Shown: positions 1 to 9,319, counted from the stretch's first letter. The stretch is DNA of 64,000 nucleotides from Burkholderia sp. 9120 (GCF_000745015.1 NZ_JQNA01000001.1:992001-1056000), one strand, 5' to 3'. Notes: generated from the sequence alone by a model not told the origin. A program made the numbers and translations.

Positions 1-16
1 AACTACAGGAGCCGAA

Positions 17-421
17 ATGCAATACGAATACAGCGAGGCCGACGCCTCAATCAAGAAACAAGCCGGTCAGTCCGGTATCGACGGAAACATCCACCGAAGA
101 ACCAAACGGGTTGAAATCCGTGTCAGCCCGCAAGAGCACACGACTCTCGGCGAGAAAGCAATCGCAGCCGGTTACGACAACCTCGCCCAATATCTTCGCG
201 AAACCGGATTGAGGGGCAACGTATATCACCCGAGCAACGATGAACTCGCATGGTTGCAGACCATCAACCTCATCGGGAATTATGTCGCCGAAATCGCCGT
301 GCAACTGAAAGACGGCCGCGAGCCGGATGAAGAAATCCTGCTGGTGCTCATGCAAGTTCAGGACATCGCAGAAGAAGTCTGGAAGGAAGTGAAGCAAGGG
401 AGAGCCACGGGCACTGCATGA
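17..421 (+). CDS. MobC-like relaxosome accessory protein
   Basis: A 134-residue protein whose centre (RRTKRVEIRVSPQEHTTLGE, then an amphipathic stretch ending in ETGLRG) resembles the ribbon-helix-helix DNA-binding domain of MobC-type accessory proteins. These bind oriT and help the relaxase load. The C-terminal half is acidic and helical. A good Shine-Dalgarno sequence (CAGGAG) precedes the ATG. Its stop overlaps the start of the relaxase gene as ATGA, so the two are probably translationally coupled, the usual mobC-mobA layout. The assignment rests on the domain pattern and on the relaxase neighbour; no oriT was located, and it may lie left of the window. Confidence 0.65.
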   Translation: MQYEYSEADASIKKQAGQSGIDGNIHRRTKRVEIRVSPQEHTTLGEKAIAAGYDNLAQYLRETGLRGNVYHPSNDELAWLQTINLIGNYVAEIAVQLKDGREPDEEILLVLMQVQDIAEEVWKEVKQGRATGTA

Positions 422-1776
422 TCGTCCGTGTATTCAAGGCGGGGATTTCGCGCGGCGAGTCCCCCGTCAACTATCTGATGAGTGACCGTGACCACACCGG
501 CCAGAAGCGTGCTGTCGCCCCCGAAATCCTGGAAGGCAGTCCAGACCTGACTATCGCCGTCATCAATAGCATCCACCGCAAGCACAAATATGTATCCGGA
601 GCGATTGCATTTCGCGACAACGAACAGCCGACACGCGACCAGATGCATGAAGTCATCCGCTCATTCAAGAAGACTGTCTGTCCGGGACTCGGGCCTGAGC
701 ATTTCAATAGCCTGTTTGTCTTGCACCGTGACAAAGGCAACGCGGAAATTCATTTCGTCGTGCCTATGGTTGAGATGACCACGGGCAAGCGGATGAATAT
801 TCACCCACCGGGTCAACAGAACATCAAGCTATACGAGGCTTTCACCCAGGTCGCGAATCACCGGTTTGGCTATGCCCAAGTTGTGCCCGACCCGTTAAAG
901 CTGGCCCTGAGTGATTTCGAGCGATATACCACGGAAGGCAAGACCGACCGCAGCAACAAGCTGTATCTGCATAAGCGACTGACGAGGGCGATTCGCACCG
1001 GACAGGTAGCAAACCGCGATCAGCTATGCGACTTCCTGAGCGAGCAATACGGCGTTGAAATTACCCGAAAGGGGGCGGACTACCTCTCATTGAAGTTTCC
1101 CGGCGCGGCAAAGGCTAAGCGGTTTCGCGGGCCACTCTATAACGAAAATGCAAATTATGCCGAGCTCGTAAGCTCTGCCCGTAACACGAAGCAGGAACAC
1201 CACCTGTCACCATCTGAATATCAGCAGGCACGCACGACACTGAGCCAGCATGTTGAATCTCGCCGTCAGTTCAATGTGAAAGCTTACCTGTCGCCCCGCG
1301 TGCTTCGTAGCCAGAGGTTCAAGGCCACCCGTGAGCGGCAAACATACAAACCAATAACAACCAACCGTAAGGAGACCAGCAGCATGAAATCACAATTCTC
1401 AGGTATCAAACTCATCGCTCGCCAAATTTTGCAGGAAGCCAAGGCCGTCCACGCAACCCGTCCTACCACCTGGACCACCCGCGACAAGGCCGCCATCATC
1501 GGCAGTATGCAAAGCATGCGGGAGCAAGCCATGCACGGTGCCGATACACCATCCGATTCAGGTGTTTTCAGCGATATCGAGGCCGCCATTGGTGAGGTTC
1601 AATCAGACATCAACGCGGCGACGGCGGACGTGAATTCGGCCAGGACACCGAAGCAGCGTAGCGAGGCTGAACGACGCCTGGCGAAACTGATGGAACAGAA
1701 GGCACGGTTGCAGATGCAGCTTGGTCAAGCAAGGATTCGCCAACTGAACAGTCTGTCCGGCATGAAGGGAAATTGA
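418..1776 (+). CDS. Relaxase/mobilisation nuclease (MOBP-like)
   Basis: A 452-residue relaxase that would nick oriT and lead single-stranded DNA into a recipient through a transfer channel supplied by another element. The N-terminus has a tyrosine in SPVNYLMSD, a plausible catalytic residue. Around residue 105 is HRDKGNAEIHFVVP, which fits the H-x-D-x(5)-H metal-binding motif III of MOBP relaxases. Residues from about 385 on look like a coiled coil (EAERRLAKLMEQKARLQMQL). It overlaps the MobC-like gene by 4 nt. No type IV secretion or coupling-protein gene is visible, so the element looks mobilisable rather than self-transmissible. A possible internal start lies at 1384. Confidence 0.85.
   Translation: MIVRVFKAGISRGESPVNYLMSDRDHTGQKRAVAPEILEGSPDLTIAVINSIHRKHKYVSGAIAFRDNEQPTRDQMHEVIRSFKKTVCPGLGPEHFNSLFVLHRDKGNAEIHFVVPMVEMTTGKRMNIHPPGQQNIKLYEAFTQVANHRFGYAQVVPDPLKLALSDFERYTTEGKTDRSNKLYLHKRLTRAIRTGQVANRDQLCDFLSEQYGVEITRKGADYLSLKFPGAAKAKRFRGPLYNENANYAELVSSARNTKQEHHLSPSEYQQARTTLSQHVESRRQFNVKAYLSPRVLRSQRFKATRERQTYKPITTNRKETSSMKSQFSGIKLIARQILQEAKAVHATRPTTWTTRDKAAIIGSMQSMREQAMHGADTPSDSGVFSDIEAAIGEVQSDINAATADVNSARTPKQRSEAERRLAKLMEQKARLQMQLGQARIRQLNSLSGMKGN
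1384..1776 (+). CDS. Possible nested product from an internal start in the relaxase gene
   Basis: Within the relaxase frame an ATG at 1384 is preceded by a strong ribosome binding site (TAAGGAG at 1368-1374, 9 nt spacing). Starting there would make a 130-residue protein equal to the helical C-terminal part of the relaxase (MKSQFSGIKLIARQ...). Separate MobB-like helper proteins nested in mobA are known in some plasmids. Here the nesting is in the same frame, and only the ribosome binding site supports it. Confidence 0.3.
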   Translation: MKSQFSGIKLIARQILQEAKAVHATRPTTWTTRDKAAIIGSMQSMREQAMHGADTPSDSGVFSDIEAAIGEVQSDINAATADVNSARTPKQRSEAERRLAKLMEQKARLQMQLGQARIRQLNSLSGMKGN

Positions 1777-1794
1777 CCAACCTATATCGCATGG

Positions 1795-1860
1795 GTCGGA
1801 CAGCGGGAATCCTTATCGCATAAGGCCGCGTCCAGGGTGTCCAACGTGGCCGGGGAAATT
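1795..1860 (+). repeat. Module-flanking repeat, copy 1 (left end of module 1)
   Basis: First of six related repeats in the left island. It contains an ATAAGGC block and then three boxes (CGTCC, TGTCC, TGGCC) starting 9 bp apart, followed by GGGGAAATT. The same layout recurs inverted at 2824-2895, on the other side of the single gene 2068-2724. The outer half, present in other copies as GGACAT...CCCCAGACAGGCTGAAACCC, is only partly recognisable here (GGACAGCGGGAATCC). Its function is unknown. Confidence 0.7.
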
Positions 1861-2067
1861 CAGAATCTTGATGCAACAGCGGTATTATTATTCCTTGATG
1901 GGCGATTGGGCAGCAGCCGACCAAGAAGGTCTTCCACGGGGGGTTCGGCAACGGCTCTTAATGAGCGACATGTATCGTCTATCGATAGCTGCGCCGTGTA
2001 GTGTTCTCCGGCGTTTTTTCTGCCTTACACAGATAGGGCGCTGTCTGCGCTTACCTTTAGAGGAAAT

Positions 2068-2724
2068 ATGTCCGATCCGGTCGCCCTCGCAATTTCGGTT
2101 CTTGCGCTTTCCGTGTCGGCGACGACGGCTTGGTTAACACTTTTTCGGCGCGGCACCGTGCTCATGACGCAGCCCACCGTAATTTTCTTTGGACCTGATG
2201 TGTCTCGCTCTGGGAAGCGAGCCCCTCTGCCAAAGGTCTTTTTGCGGACGCTGCTATTTTCGACCTCTAAACGCGGGCGAATCATCGAGAGCATGCATGT
2301 AACCGTTCATCGCAACGAGACACATCAGACCTTCAACATTTGGGTGCATGGCAACGAAAAGCTCGAAAGGGGTAGCGGCCTGTTCGTTGGTGAGAGCGGC
2401 GTTGGGGCAAACCACCACTTTCTTACGCCTGAAGACGGCAGTCACTTTAGGTTCAGCACCGGACGCTATCGGCTGGAGGTCTTGGCGAAATTGCTCGGTG
2501 ACCGACGCCCCAAGTTGCTATTTACCCAAGAACTTGAAATTACATCGCACATTGCGGCTTCGTTAGAAACATTGGGGGCAGGCTTGTATTTCGACTGGGG
2601 CGCTGACTCTGCGACCTACCTTCCGCACGTCGAGACCCGTGGACCTTCTGACCCGGAAGCGATGCAAGCGTTGCTGATGCAATTCGCGACGGCCCGCGAA
2701 TCCAAAGCTAATTTGGGCAGTTAG
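2068..2724 (+). CDS. Membrane-anchored protein of unknown function
   Basis: I do not recognise this 218-residue protein. One hydrophobic helix at residues ~5-27 (VALAISVLALSVSATTAWLTLF) would anchor it in the inner membrane. The rest is soluble and appears rich in beta strands (HVTVHRNETHQTFNIWVHG; GRYRLEVLAKLL). The start follows a clear AGAGGAAAT ribosome binding site. It is the only gene between the inverted repeats at 1795-1860 and 2824-2895, so it looks like the cargo of a small mobile module. Short proteins with one N-terminal helix and a beta domain are common in accessory regions, but no specific role can be assigned. Confidence 0.65.
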   Translation: MSDPVALAISVLALSVSATTAWLTLFRRGTVLMTQPTVIFFGPDVSRSGKRAPLPKVFLRTLLFSTSKRGRIIESMHVTVHRNETHQTFNIWVHGNEKLERGSGLFVGESGVGANHHFLTPEDGSHFRFSTGRYRLEVLAKLLGDRRPKLLFTQELEITSHIAASLETLGAGLYFDWGADSATYLPHVETRGPSDPEAMQALLMQFATARESKANLGS

Positions 2725-2823
2725 CGCTGTTCATCTTGAACGTCCGCTTTGGGTATCCTGATTCGCGCCTTAAACTTTTGCTTCAGGATCGATCACAGCC
2801 CGTCGCTCCAATTCTTGAATTTT

Positions 2824-2895
2824 CATTGGACATGTCGGACACCTTGGACACAACCTTGTGCAGCAACGCCTTGAGGCGTCCGAGGTAGCAGTCCA
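2824..2895 (-). repeat. Module-flanking repeat, copy 2 (right end of module 1)
   Basis: Inverted relative to the copy at 1795-1860. On the minus strand it reads TGTCC-aagg-TGTCC-gaca-TGTCC, so all three boxes are intact with 9-bp periodicity. With copy 1 it brackets gene 2068-2724. The rest of the gap 2725-2946 shows no gene. Confidence 0.7.
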
Positions 2896-2946
2896 GGGCA
2901 ATGAATCGGTTGGTGGTCGGAAACGATAGCGGCACTCATCGCCACA

Positions 2947-3396
2947 TCACCACGGGGACCGCCTGTCGCTTTTGCCAAAATGCAAGACACGCTGCCGAGC
3001 TTCGCCGACTGCATACACCGGAGCCCGTGATAGCTGCTGCTCATGCAGATCGAGAATCGCGGTAATCGCTAAACAATCGGCCTCTTCAATGAGCCAGATG
3101 TTTTTGCTTACGTTCGTCGCAGCAGCATCCAGAATCCGCTCGGCCTCAAGATACAACTCGTGCTTCGCCGCGCCGAAACCCTCCTGCTGGAGATACCACG
3201 CCAGGTAGAGTGCCTTCACCAGTTCTGCCAGTAAGTCGCCGTTGCCTTTGCCGGCCCGAAATGCTGCCAACGCAAGATGCCAGTGCAACGATTGCTCGCG
3301 CACGTAAGCCGCCGGGTGAGGTAACAGCATGGTCTTATCGAGCGGCTTCCTACGCGGCTGACCGGCTACTGGCCGTTTTTTGCGATTCTGTGGCAT
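2947..3396 (-). CDS. Hypothetical helical protein
   Basis: A 149-residue cytoplasmic protein with a basic N-terminus (MPQNRKKRPVAGQPRRKPLDK) and a mostly helical remainder (LALAAFRAGKGNGDLLAELVKALYLAWYLQQEGFG). No catalytic motif is visible. Proteins of this look are frequent on plasmids and islands of Burkholderiaceae and are sometimes loosely labelled as regulators, but nothing here proves DNA binding. It lies between the repeat at 2824-2895 and the VgrG cassette and points away from vgrG. The region 3397-3634 between them has no gene and probably holds the vgrG promoter. Confidence 0.55.
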   Translation of the reverse strand: MPQNRKKRPVAGQPRRKPLDKTMLLPHPAAYVREQSLHWHLALAAFRAGKGNGDLLAELVKALYLAWYLQQEGFGAAKHELYLEAERILDAAATNVSKNIWLIEEADCLAITAILDLHEQQLSRAPVYAVGEARQRVLHFGKSDRRSPW

Positions 3397-3634
3397 GGGT
3401 TAGGCAATCGGATTGTTCCCTTCAAAGCCGGGCATCGTAATTCAGTTAGCAAGGTGAAAGATATATCCGAAACGTTCTTTGACAGAATTAAAAAATATGC
3501 CGCCTGCATTGGTCAGTCAACAAATCCATGCGTCTCACATTTGCTGACAGTGAATAGCTGGCCGATTCATCTGAAGTTTCGTAAAATCGCGCGTGAAGCG
3601 ATTGCTCAGTCAATCGGAACAGAATAGAGGCGGT

Positions 3635-6145
3635 ATGGGAGCGCAAGACATAATCGGGGCACTTACTGGCGGGCTCGTCCAGAGTGATCGCCTGCTAAAG
3701 TTGGATACTTCGCTGGGAAATAACGTCCTGCTGCCCCAGCGGGTCGTTGGTCATTCACGGATTGGCCGTCATTATGAATTCACGGCTGATGTCGTGTCCA
3801 CGTCCGACGCGATTGAACTCAAGAAGCTGATCGCCCAGCCGGTGACGCTATGGATTCAGCAGACAGACAGGTCCTATCTTCCTCATCACGGTTACGTGCA
3901 CACCGCTCGCCGCCTTGGATCCGATAGCGGGCTCACGAGTTATCAGATCGGCTTTGCGTCGTGGATGCATTTTCTTCGTTTCCGCAAGGATGCACGTATC
4001 TGGCAGGACAAGGCCGGCGACGAAATCCTGACCGATGTATTTAACATGCATCCGCAGGCCCAAGGTGCATTTCGCTTTGCATTGAGCAAGCCGCTACCGT
4101 CGCGTTCGTTCTGCATGCAATACGAGGACGACTGGAATTTTGTCCACCGCTTGATGGAAAACGAAGGGCTGTTCGGCTACTTTGAGCAGGCCAGCGATGG
4201 CAAGTCACATACGCTCATCGTCACGGACAGCCTCGACACGTTCCAGCCTCTTTCACCGCAGACAGTCCAGTTTTATCGCGCCGGCACGAACAGCGAAGCC
4301 GATGCCCTGGTTCAGTGGTCGGGCACGCGAACACTGCAAAGCACGACACTCACAACCCGCACCTTTGATTACAAGGCACCCGCCTCCACCACCTTTGCCA
4401 AGGGCACGAACGTCCCGACGCTTCCTACGCAGGGAAACTTGCCCCAGCAGGCTGAAGTATATGAATACACCGGGGCCTACACCTACGGCAAGCAGGATCG
4501 GGGCGATGCCCTTTCCAAAATCCGCATGGAAGAATGGGAATCGCGGGCAAAGCGGTTCTCTGGCTCGGGTGGCGTGCGTGGTGCGGATGCAGGTCGCTGG
4601 TTTGAGCTTGACGACAACCCCGGCCATGCGACAGACAGCCAGCAAAACCGCCAGTTCGCAATTATCGAGACCAGATGGTTCATCGAGAACAATCTGCCGG
4701 TGTCCAGTCAGGCAACCGATTTCCCGCACGGTCTGAAAAGCGAACTCGCCGCTGCGAAAGGTAACCGTGCCGGCCTGAAAGTCACACACGCGGACGGCAG
4801 CGAAGGTTTCTTCCTCGTTCAGATCGAAGCTCAACGCAAGGCGGTTCCGTATCGCAGCCCGTTCGAACATAACAAGCCGGAAATGCATTTGCAGTCGGCG
4901 ATCGTCGTTGGCCCTGCAAACGCGGAGGTCTATACCGATCCGTTGAATCGCATCAAGGTCCGTTTTCATTGGGATCGCCTCAACGAGGGCGACGAAAAAG
5001 CATCGTGCTGGGTGCGTGTGGCGATGTCTGATACGGGCGGCGGATACGGCGGCGTGCACGTTCCGCGAGTCGGCGAAGAAGTGCTGATTAGCTGGGTAGA
5101 CGGCGATTGCGATAGGCCGCTAGTCACGGGCCGCGTCTACAACGGCCAAACGCAGCCTCACTGGCATTCCAACGGCCTGTTATCGGGCTACAAGTCCAAG
5201 GAATATCAGGGTAGCGGCTACAACCAGATGGTGATGGACGACGCCACCGGCCAGAATCGCGTTCAGCTTTATTCAACAAGCACGAATGCACATTTGCATC
5301 TGGGTTACCTGATCGACCAGACCGGGAACAGCAGGGGCAGCTATCTGGGTAGCGGCTTTGACCTGAAATCGGATGCCTACGGTGCGATGCGTGCGGGCCA
5401 AGGTTTGTATGTCACCACGTATCCGGCGACCAGCCAGCCGCTGGATGCACGGCAAACGACCTCGCAGTTAGTGAATTCGGAAAGCGTGCTGGAAGCGATG
5501 TCGAATGCCAGCACGACGCATCAAGCAGAAAGTCTCAAGGATGGTTACGACTCTCTGAAGTCATACACGGACGCGACACAGAGCAGCGTGTCGGGTTCGT
5601 CGTCGGGCGGAAATACGGCTGGCGGTGGAACCGGGAAAGCCAATGCGTTCAAGGAACCGGTCATGCTATTCGGTAGTCCGTCAGGCATTGCCCTGTCCAC
5701 GCAGAAATCGGCCCATATTTCCGCCGACCAGCATGTCAACCTCGTAAGCGGACAGAGCACGCACATCGCAACGGGCAAATCGCTAATCGCGAGTGTCGCT
5801 GAAAAACTCAGCCTGTTTGTGCAGAACGCTGGAATGAAACTCTTCGCGGCCAAGGGCAAGGTGGAGATTCAGGCCAATTCGGACAACATCGAACTCACAG
5901 CACAGAAGACGATGAAACTGCTGTCTGCAACGGAAAAAATTGAGGCAGCGGCGAAGCAGGAAATCCTTCTGACATCCGGTGGTGCATATATTCGGGTCAA
6001 GGACGGCAACATCGAGATTCACGCCCCGGGCAAGATTGATATCAAGGGTAGCCAGCATAGTTTCAATGGACCAGCGCAGACGCCTTATCCATTGCCGACC
6101 TTCAACAAGTCCGAACTGGCTTCCCGTTACGGTCATTCTGAGTAA
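3635..6145 (+). CDS. vgrG: Type VI secretion tip protein VgrG
   Basis: VgrG forms the trimeric spike of the T6SS and carries effectors. Residues ~1-400 match the gp27-like base (LLKLDTSLGNNVLLPQRVVG; TLWIQQTD; YEDDWNFVHRLMENEG). From ~420 comes the gp5-like OB-fold (DPLNRIKVRFHWDR; SCWVRVAMSDTGGGYGG; VSWVDGDCDRP-type block). Residues ~676 on form the repetitive DUF2345-type extension ending in IEIHAPGKIDIKGSQHSFNGPA. I chose the ATG at 3635 because AGAGG stands just upstream and because it gives 836 residues, exactly the length of the second VgrG in this window. An upstream GTG at 3593 would add 14 residues. It is followed at once by its effector gene. No structural T6SS genes are nearby, so this is an orphan payload cassette. 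Confidence 0.95.
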   Translation: MGAQDIIGALTGGLVQSDRLLKLDTSLGNNVLLPQRVVGHSRIGRHYEFTADVVSTSDAIELKKLIAQPVTLWIQQTDRSYLPHHGYVHTARRLGSDSGLTSYQIGFASWMHFLRFRKDARIWQDKAGDEILTDVFNMHPQAQGAFRFALSKPLPSRSFCMQYEDDWNFVHRLMENEGLFGYFEQASDGKSHTLIVTDSLDTFQPLSPQTVQFYRAGTNSEADALVQWSGTRTLQSTTLTTRTFDYKAPASTTFAKGTNVPTLPTQGNLPQQAEVYEYTGAYTYGKQDRGDALSKIRMEEWESRAKRFSGSGGVRGADAGRWFELDDNPGHATDSQQNRQFAIIETRWFIENNLPVSSQATDFPHGLKSELAAAKGNRAGLKVTHADGSEGFFLVQIEAQRKAVPYRSPFEHNKPEMHLQSAIVVGPANAEVYTDPLNRIKVRFHWDRLNEGDEKASCWVRVAMSDTGGGYGGVHVPRVGEEVLISWVDGDCDRPLVTGRVYNGQTQPHWHSNGLLSGYKSKEYQGSGYNQMVMDDATGQNRVQLYSTSTNAHLHLGYLIDQTGNSRGSYLGSGFDLKSDAYGAMRAGQGLYVTTYPATSQPLDARQTTSQLVNSESVLEAMSNASTTHQAESLKDGYDSLKSYTDATQSSVSGSSSGGNTAGGGTGKANAFKEPVMLFGSPSGIALSTQKSAHISADQHVNLVSGQSTHIATGKSLIASVAEKLSLFVQNAGMKLFAAKGKVEIQANSDNIELTAQKTMKLLSATEKIEAAAKQEILLTSGGAYIRVKDGNIEIHAPGKIDIKGSQHSFNGPAQTPYPLPTFNKSELASRYGHSE

Positions 6146-6152
6146 ACGATAA

Positions 6153-8471
6153 ATGATCATCAGCTACCCTTTCCTGCCCGCACGCGGGGCAGATGCATCC
6201 GATGACGACTATGAGAAAAGCATCCTCGATCTGGAGATGCTGAATGCGGGGGTCTATCCGTCAAGCCGTGAGCGGGAATGGCATGGCGGCATTCATATAC
6301 TCGCACCAACCACAATCGAACCAGTCCGTGCGATCGCCGACGGCACGCTGGTTGCCTATCGACTCAACAGCGAGTTGACGAAAGAAAGGCCGGATGACGC
6401 TACCGGTCGGATCGACAACAGCTTCGTCCTGATCAGACACGAGACGGAGACCGACTCCATCACAGGCAACGGTGGCACCGAGAATCCCGTCAAGGTAGTG
6501 TTCTATTCGCTATACATGCACCTGATGAACACGGGTGAAATGAAAACACGAGGGATTAACCGCCAACAAGTGCATGTGGCAGTCGCGGACTCGGGCCAAG
6601 CCGTCAAGATGGGCAATAACGCGAAAATCTACAGGAAGGACATTATCGGTTTTCCGGGCGAATCATACTCGACCGGAGGGATGATTCATTTCGAAATCTT
6701 TACCAATAGCGATGATCTGAACGCATTTTTCGTGGACAGCCAGAACGCCAGCGAAGTGGGAACCAAGGGCACTTGGGGCGACAGTTATTTCATCGTGAAG
6801 GCGGGATCGGTAGCCGTAGCATCACATCCCGCCGGAAACACGATCGGAGGCCATACCTTTGCTGCCGGACAATCCGGCAAGGTTGATACAAGCAAAGACC
6901 TCTTTGTACGGATTGCATTCAGAAATGGCACGAAATACACGAGTTCCTGGGTGGATGGAGAGCAAGACAAGGCTCCGACACTGCTTACAACGGATGAAGG
7001 CGTAGCCGACGCCGACTACGAGTATGCGATGTATAAGATTGCAACGGCACTCTATCCGAGCTGTCCGAGCGCTGGTATGGAACTGCTTCGGCTTGGAAAG
7101 GTGATCGGCCCGGACAAGGACAGGCTTGCACCCGGCGAAAGCCACAACTGGCAATTGGTCACGTTCGCTAGTGGTCAGCAAGGCTATATCGATCTTGCCG
7201 ACTCCAATGTTGTGACACAGGTGTTGTCCGACGCAGATTTTCCGCACTGGCTTGGCTGGCAAAAAGGAATCGGAGGGCTGTTTGCAGACAGCGGGCAATG
7301 CGATATGCACGATTTGCTCGACGTGTTGAAGGTGTCACACGATGGCGAAAACAGTGATGCCTCGCGGCAGCAACTCCGAGACTATTTCAGTGACCCTGAA
7401 CATAGGCATTTGCGCGACTGGTCGCAGAAACTAGTAGTGCAGTATCCCAGCGAATGGGACAAGGCGAACAATGCACGCTGCACAAAGCTCAAGGAAAAAG
7501 ACGGTTTGGGGCCGGGGCGCGACGGCCCCTACCTAGGAAACGACGACGAATACAGCAAGCACATCCAGTTCGTTGAATCGTTGCAATGGTGGGCTGATGC
7601 CGGGCTTGGCGACTCCAATGTCTGGCATTTTCATCCCTTCGCCTTCATCAAACACTTTAGAAAGTGCGGATGGTTGAGTCTTGGCGAGTTGGCCCAAACT
7701 GTCCAAGGCGTGCATCACCGAACCATCGCCAGCGTGTCGGCCTTATTCGTTTCTGAATTGCATGATCCGCACAATGCTGCGCGGGTCATGCGGCCTGCTC
7801 ATCTCTTTGCCCCGCTGATGCGATGTATGCGTAAATATGGGTTAGTTAATGCGTCGCGCAGAGCCCATTGGTTTGGGCAGACTCTTCAGGAGACGGGAAC
7901 CTTCCAATATATGCGAGAGTTGGGCGACAACGCTTATTTCACGAACTACTACGAAGGACGGTGTCATTCACCCGTGCAAAGGACGATAAATGGTCACGTG
8001 CAGACATTGAGTCCGCTCGGAAACTGTAATCCCGGAGACGGTCCCCGATTTTCCGGCAAAGGCATGATCCAAATAACCGGTGGCGACAACTATAGGGGCT
8101 ATCAGGCCTACCGTGGCGGAACGAATTTCACGGTAGATCCTGGTCCGGAATTGTTGATTACCGACGCAGGCAATGCTTGTGATGCGGGCGGATATTACTG
8201 GGTTAGTAAGCAGCGGTATCGCAACGACCCCATCACCCATCATCTCGTGCCTCTCGGGAAAGCGAGCGTGAATTTTTGGGCGGACAAGGTAGATCTGTCT
8301 GGCTTAGACAACGTGCAGTCCGCAAACGATGCAATCGACGATGTTACAAGATGCGTCAACACGGCACTGGACGGACGAGACAACAGACGAATGTATTTTA
8401 AGCATGCGTATTCATATCTGTCCGATATGGTAAGCGGATTTCCTTCTGATTTTCACCCATTAAGGGACTAA
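6153..8471 (+). CDS. T6SS effector: M23-like scaffold with C-terminal GH19 lysozyme/chitinase-like domain
   Basis: A 772-residue probable peptidoglycan-degrading effector delivered by the preceding VgrG. Residues ~45-200 resemble an M23/LytM fold (WHGGIHILAPTT, VRAIADGTLVAYR, FVLIRHE, FYSLYMHLM), but the usual zinc-ligand pattern is incomplete, so this part may be a carrier. Residues ~549-769 look like a GH19 glycosidase: LQETGTFQYMREL holds the likely catalytic Glu (~578), followed by GDGPRFSGKGMIQITGGDNYRGY. There is no signal peptide, as expected for T6SS cargo. The N-terminus and the central region are shared with the effector at 51233-54241, while the lysozyme domains differ. Confidence 0.8.
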   Translation: MIISYPFLPARGADASDDDYEKSILDLEMLNAGVYPSSREREWHGGIHILAPTTIEPVRAIADGTLVAYRLNSELTKERPDDATGRIDNSFVLIRHETETDSITGNGGTENPVKVVFYSLYMHLMNTGEMKTRGINRQQVHVAVADSGQAVKMGNNAKIYRKDIIGFPGESYSTGGMIHFEIFTNSDDLNAFFVDSQNASEVGTKGTWGDSYFIVKAGSVAVASHPAGNTIGGHTFAAGQSGKVDTSKDLFVRIAFRNGTKYTSSWVDGEQDKAPTLLTTDEGVADADYEYAMYKIATALYPSCPSAGMELLRLGKVIGPDKDRLAPGESHNWQLVTFASGQQGYIDLADSNVVTQVLSDADFPHWLGWQKGIGGLFADSGQCDMHDLLDVLKVSHDGENSDASRQQLRDYFSDPEHRHLRDWSQKLVVQYPSEWDKANNARCTKLKEKDGLGPGRDGPYLGNDDEYSKHIQFVESLQWWADAGLGDSNVWHFHPFAFIKHFRKCGWLSLGELAQTVQGVHHRTIASVSALFVSELHDPHNAARVMRPAHLFAPLMRCMRKYGLVNASRRAHWFGQTLQETGTFQYMRELGDNAYFTNYYEGRCHSPVQRTINGHVQTLSPLGNCNPGDGPRFSGKGMIQITGGDNYRGYQAYRGGTNFTVDPGPELLITDAGNACDAGGYYWVSKQRYRNDPITHHLVPLGKASVNFWADKVDLSGLDNVQSANDAIDDVTRCVNTALDGRDNRRMYFKHAYSYLSDMVSGFPSDFHPLRD

Positions 8472-8472
8472 G

Positions 8473-9030
8473 ATGATTGGATCAAAACTGGGTGGGTTGG
8501 TCGGCGCTTTAGTATTTTCGGCGTCGGCGGGCGCATTTCCCGTATGCGGCTTCGATGTTCCTGACGGCGACGGTCTCCACCTTCACAAAGAAGATGGCTG
8601 TTCCGTTTCAGTCCAGGAAGAAAAGAACTATGCCGGGCTGGACTACCTGACCTTCTACGACCATAGCGGAATTGATAAGCTGCTGTCCGACGACACCTTT
8701 TTTATTCAGGAGGACGGCGTAAATTATTTCGTCAGTGAGGAAGCTGATGAACCAAAGATAACCATAAAGATAAAGCATCAGGAAGCAGCAAAACCTATCT
8801 CGTTCAATGGGATGAGCGGTTATACGGCTGGAGCGGATTACTTTGTCCAGGTTCTACCCGGCTGGAAAGACAGGAAGGACAGCGGTTACTCATTGAACAT
8901 TTCATGCACGTTTGTTGCCGCCGGGAACCAGCAGAAAGCATTTAAAACGCGATTCTGCGTGCCTCAGACGATTGCCGGAAGTAAGCAGATGACCCTCTAC
9001 AAATCCCTAGTGACTAAGATTCAGCCGTGA
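8473..9030 (+). CDS. Secreted protein, probable immunity to the GH19 effector
   Basis: A 185-residue protein with a signal peptide (GGLVGALVFSASAGA, cleavage likely near residue 21), so it should act in the periplasm where the effector would attack the cell wall. Four cysteines (CGF, GCSV, SCTF, RFCV) could form two disulfides. It starts 1 nt after the effector stop and ends 1 nt before the PAAR start, so the genes are almost certainly co-transcribed. I do not recognise the family. The immunity role is inferred from position, export and the nature of the toxin. Confidence 0.7.
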   Translation: MIGSKLGGLVGALVFSASAGAFPVCGFDVPDGDGLHLHKEDGCSVSVQEEKNYAGLDYLTFYDHSGIDKLLSDDTFFIQEDGVNYFVSEEADEPKITIKIKHQEAAKPISFNGMSGYTAGADYFVQVLPGWKDRKDSGYSLNISCTFVAAGNQQKAFKTRFCVPQTIAGSKQMTLYKSLVTKIQP

Positions 9031-9031
9031 C

Positions 9032-9319
9032 GTGAAGCGATATCTCATCTTGAATGGCGACAAGACGACAGCCAATGGTACCGTCGAGGCTACGGCAACC
9101 ACGATTCAACTGAATGGCCAGGATGTCGCACACGAAGGCGATAGCGTGTCCTGCCCAGCCTGCAACACGACGGGCAAGATTCAGTGTGACGGCCCCCGCC
9201 AAGTTATGACCGCGCCGGACGGAAGGCATGCGGCTCTGAGCGATGATCTGTGCATCTGCGGTTGTCATCCGCCGCCGAAGTTGATTGCTTCGCAGACCAT
9301 GATGTCTACCGAAGCGTAG
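9032..9319 (+). CDS. PAAR-domain spike-tip protein
   Basis: A 95-residue protein that would cap the VgrG spike as a sharp, metal-bound tip. It shows the PAAR pattern: repeated short beta turns (GDKTTANGTVEATATT; HEGDSVSCPAC), a cysteine/histidine set (CPAC, CICGCHPPPKL), and no signal peptide. The start is GTG, with the previous stop immediately upstream, which suggests coupling. It closes the vgrG-effector-immunity-PAAR cassette. It is a different PAAR type from the two near-identical copies at 54861 and 57311. Confidence 0.8.
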   Translation: MKRYLILNGDKTTANGTVEATATTIQLNGQDVAHEGDSVSCPACNTTGKIQCDGPRQVMTAPDGRHAALSDDLCICGCHPPPKLIASQTMMSTEA

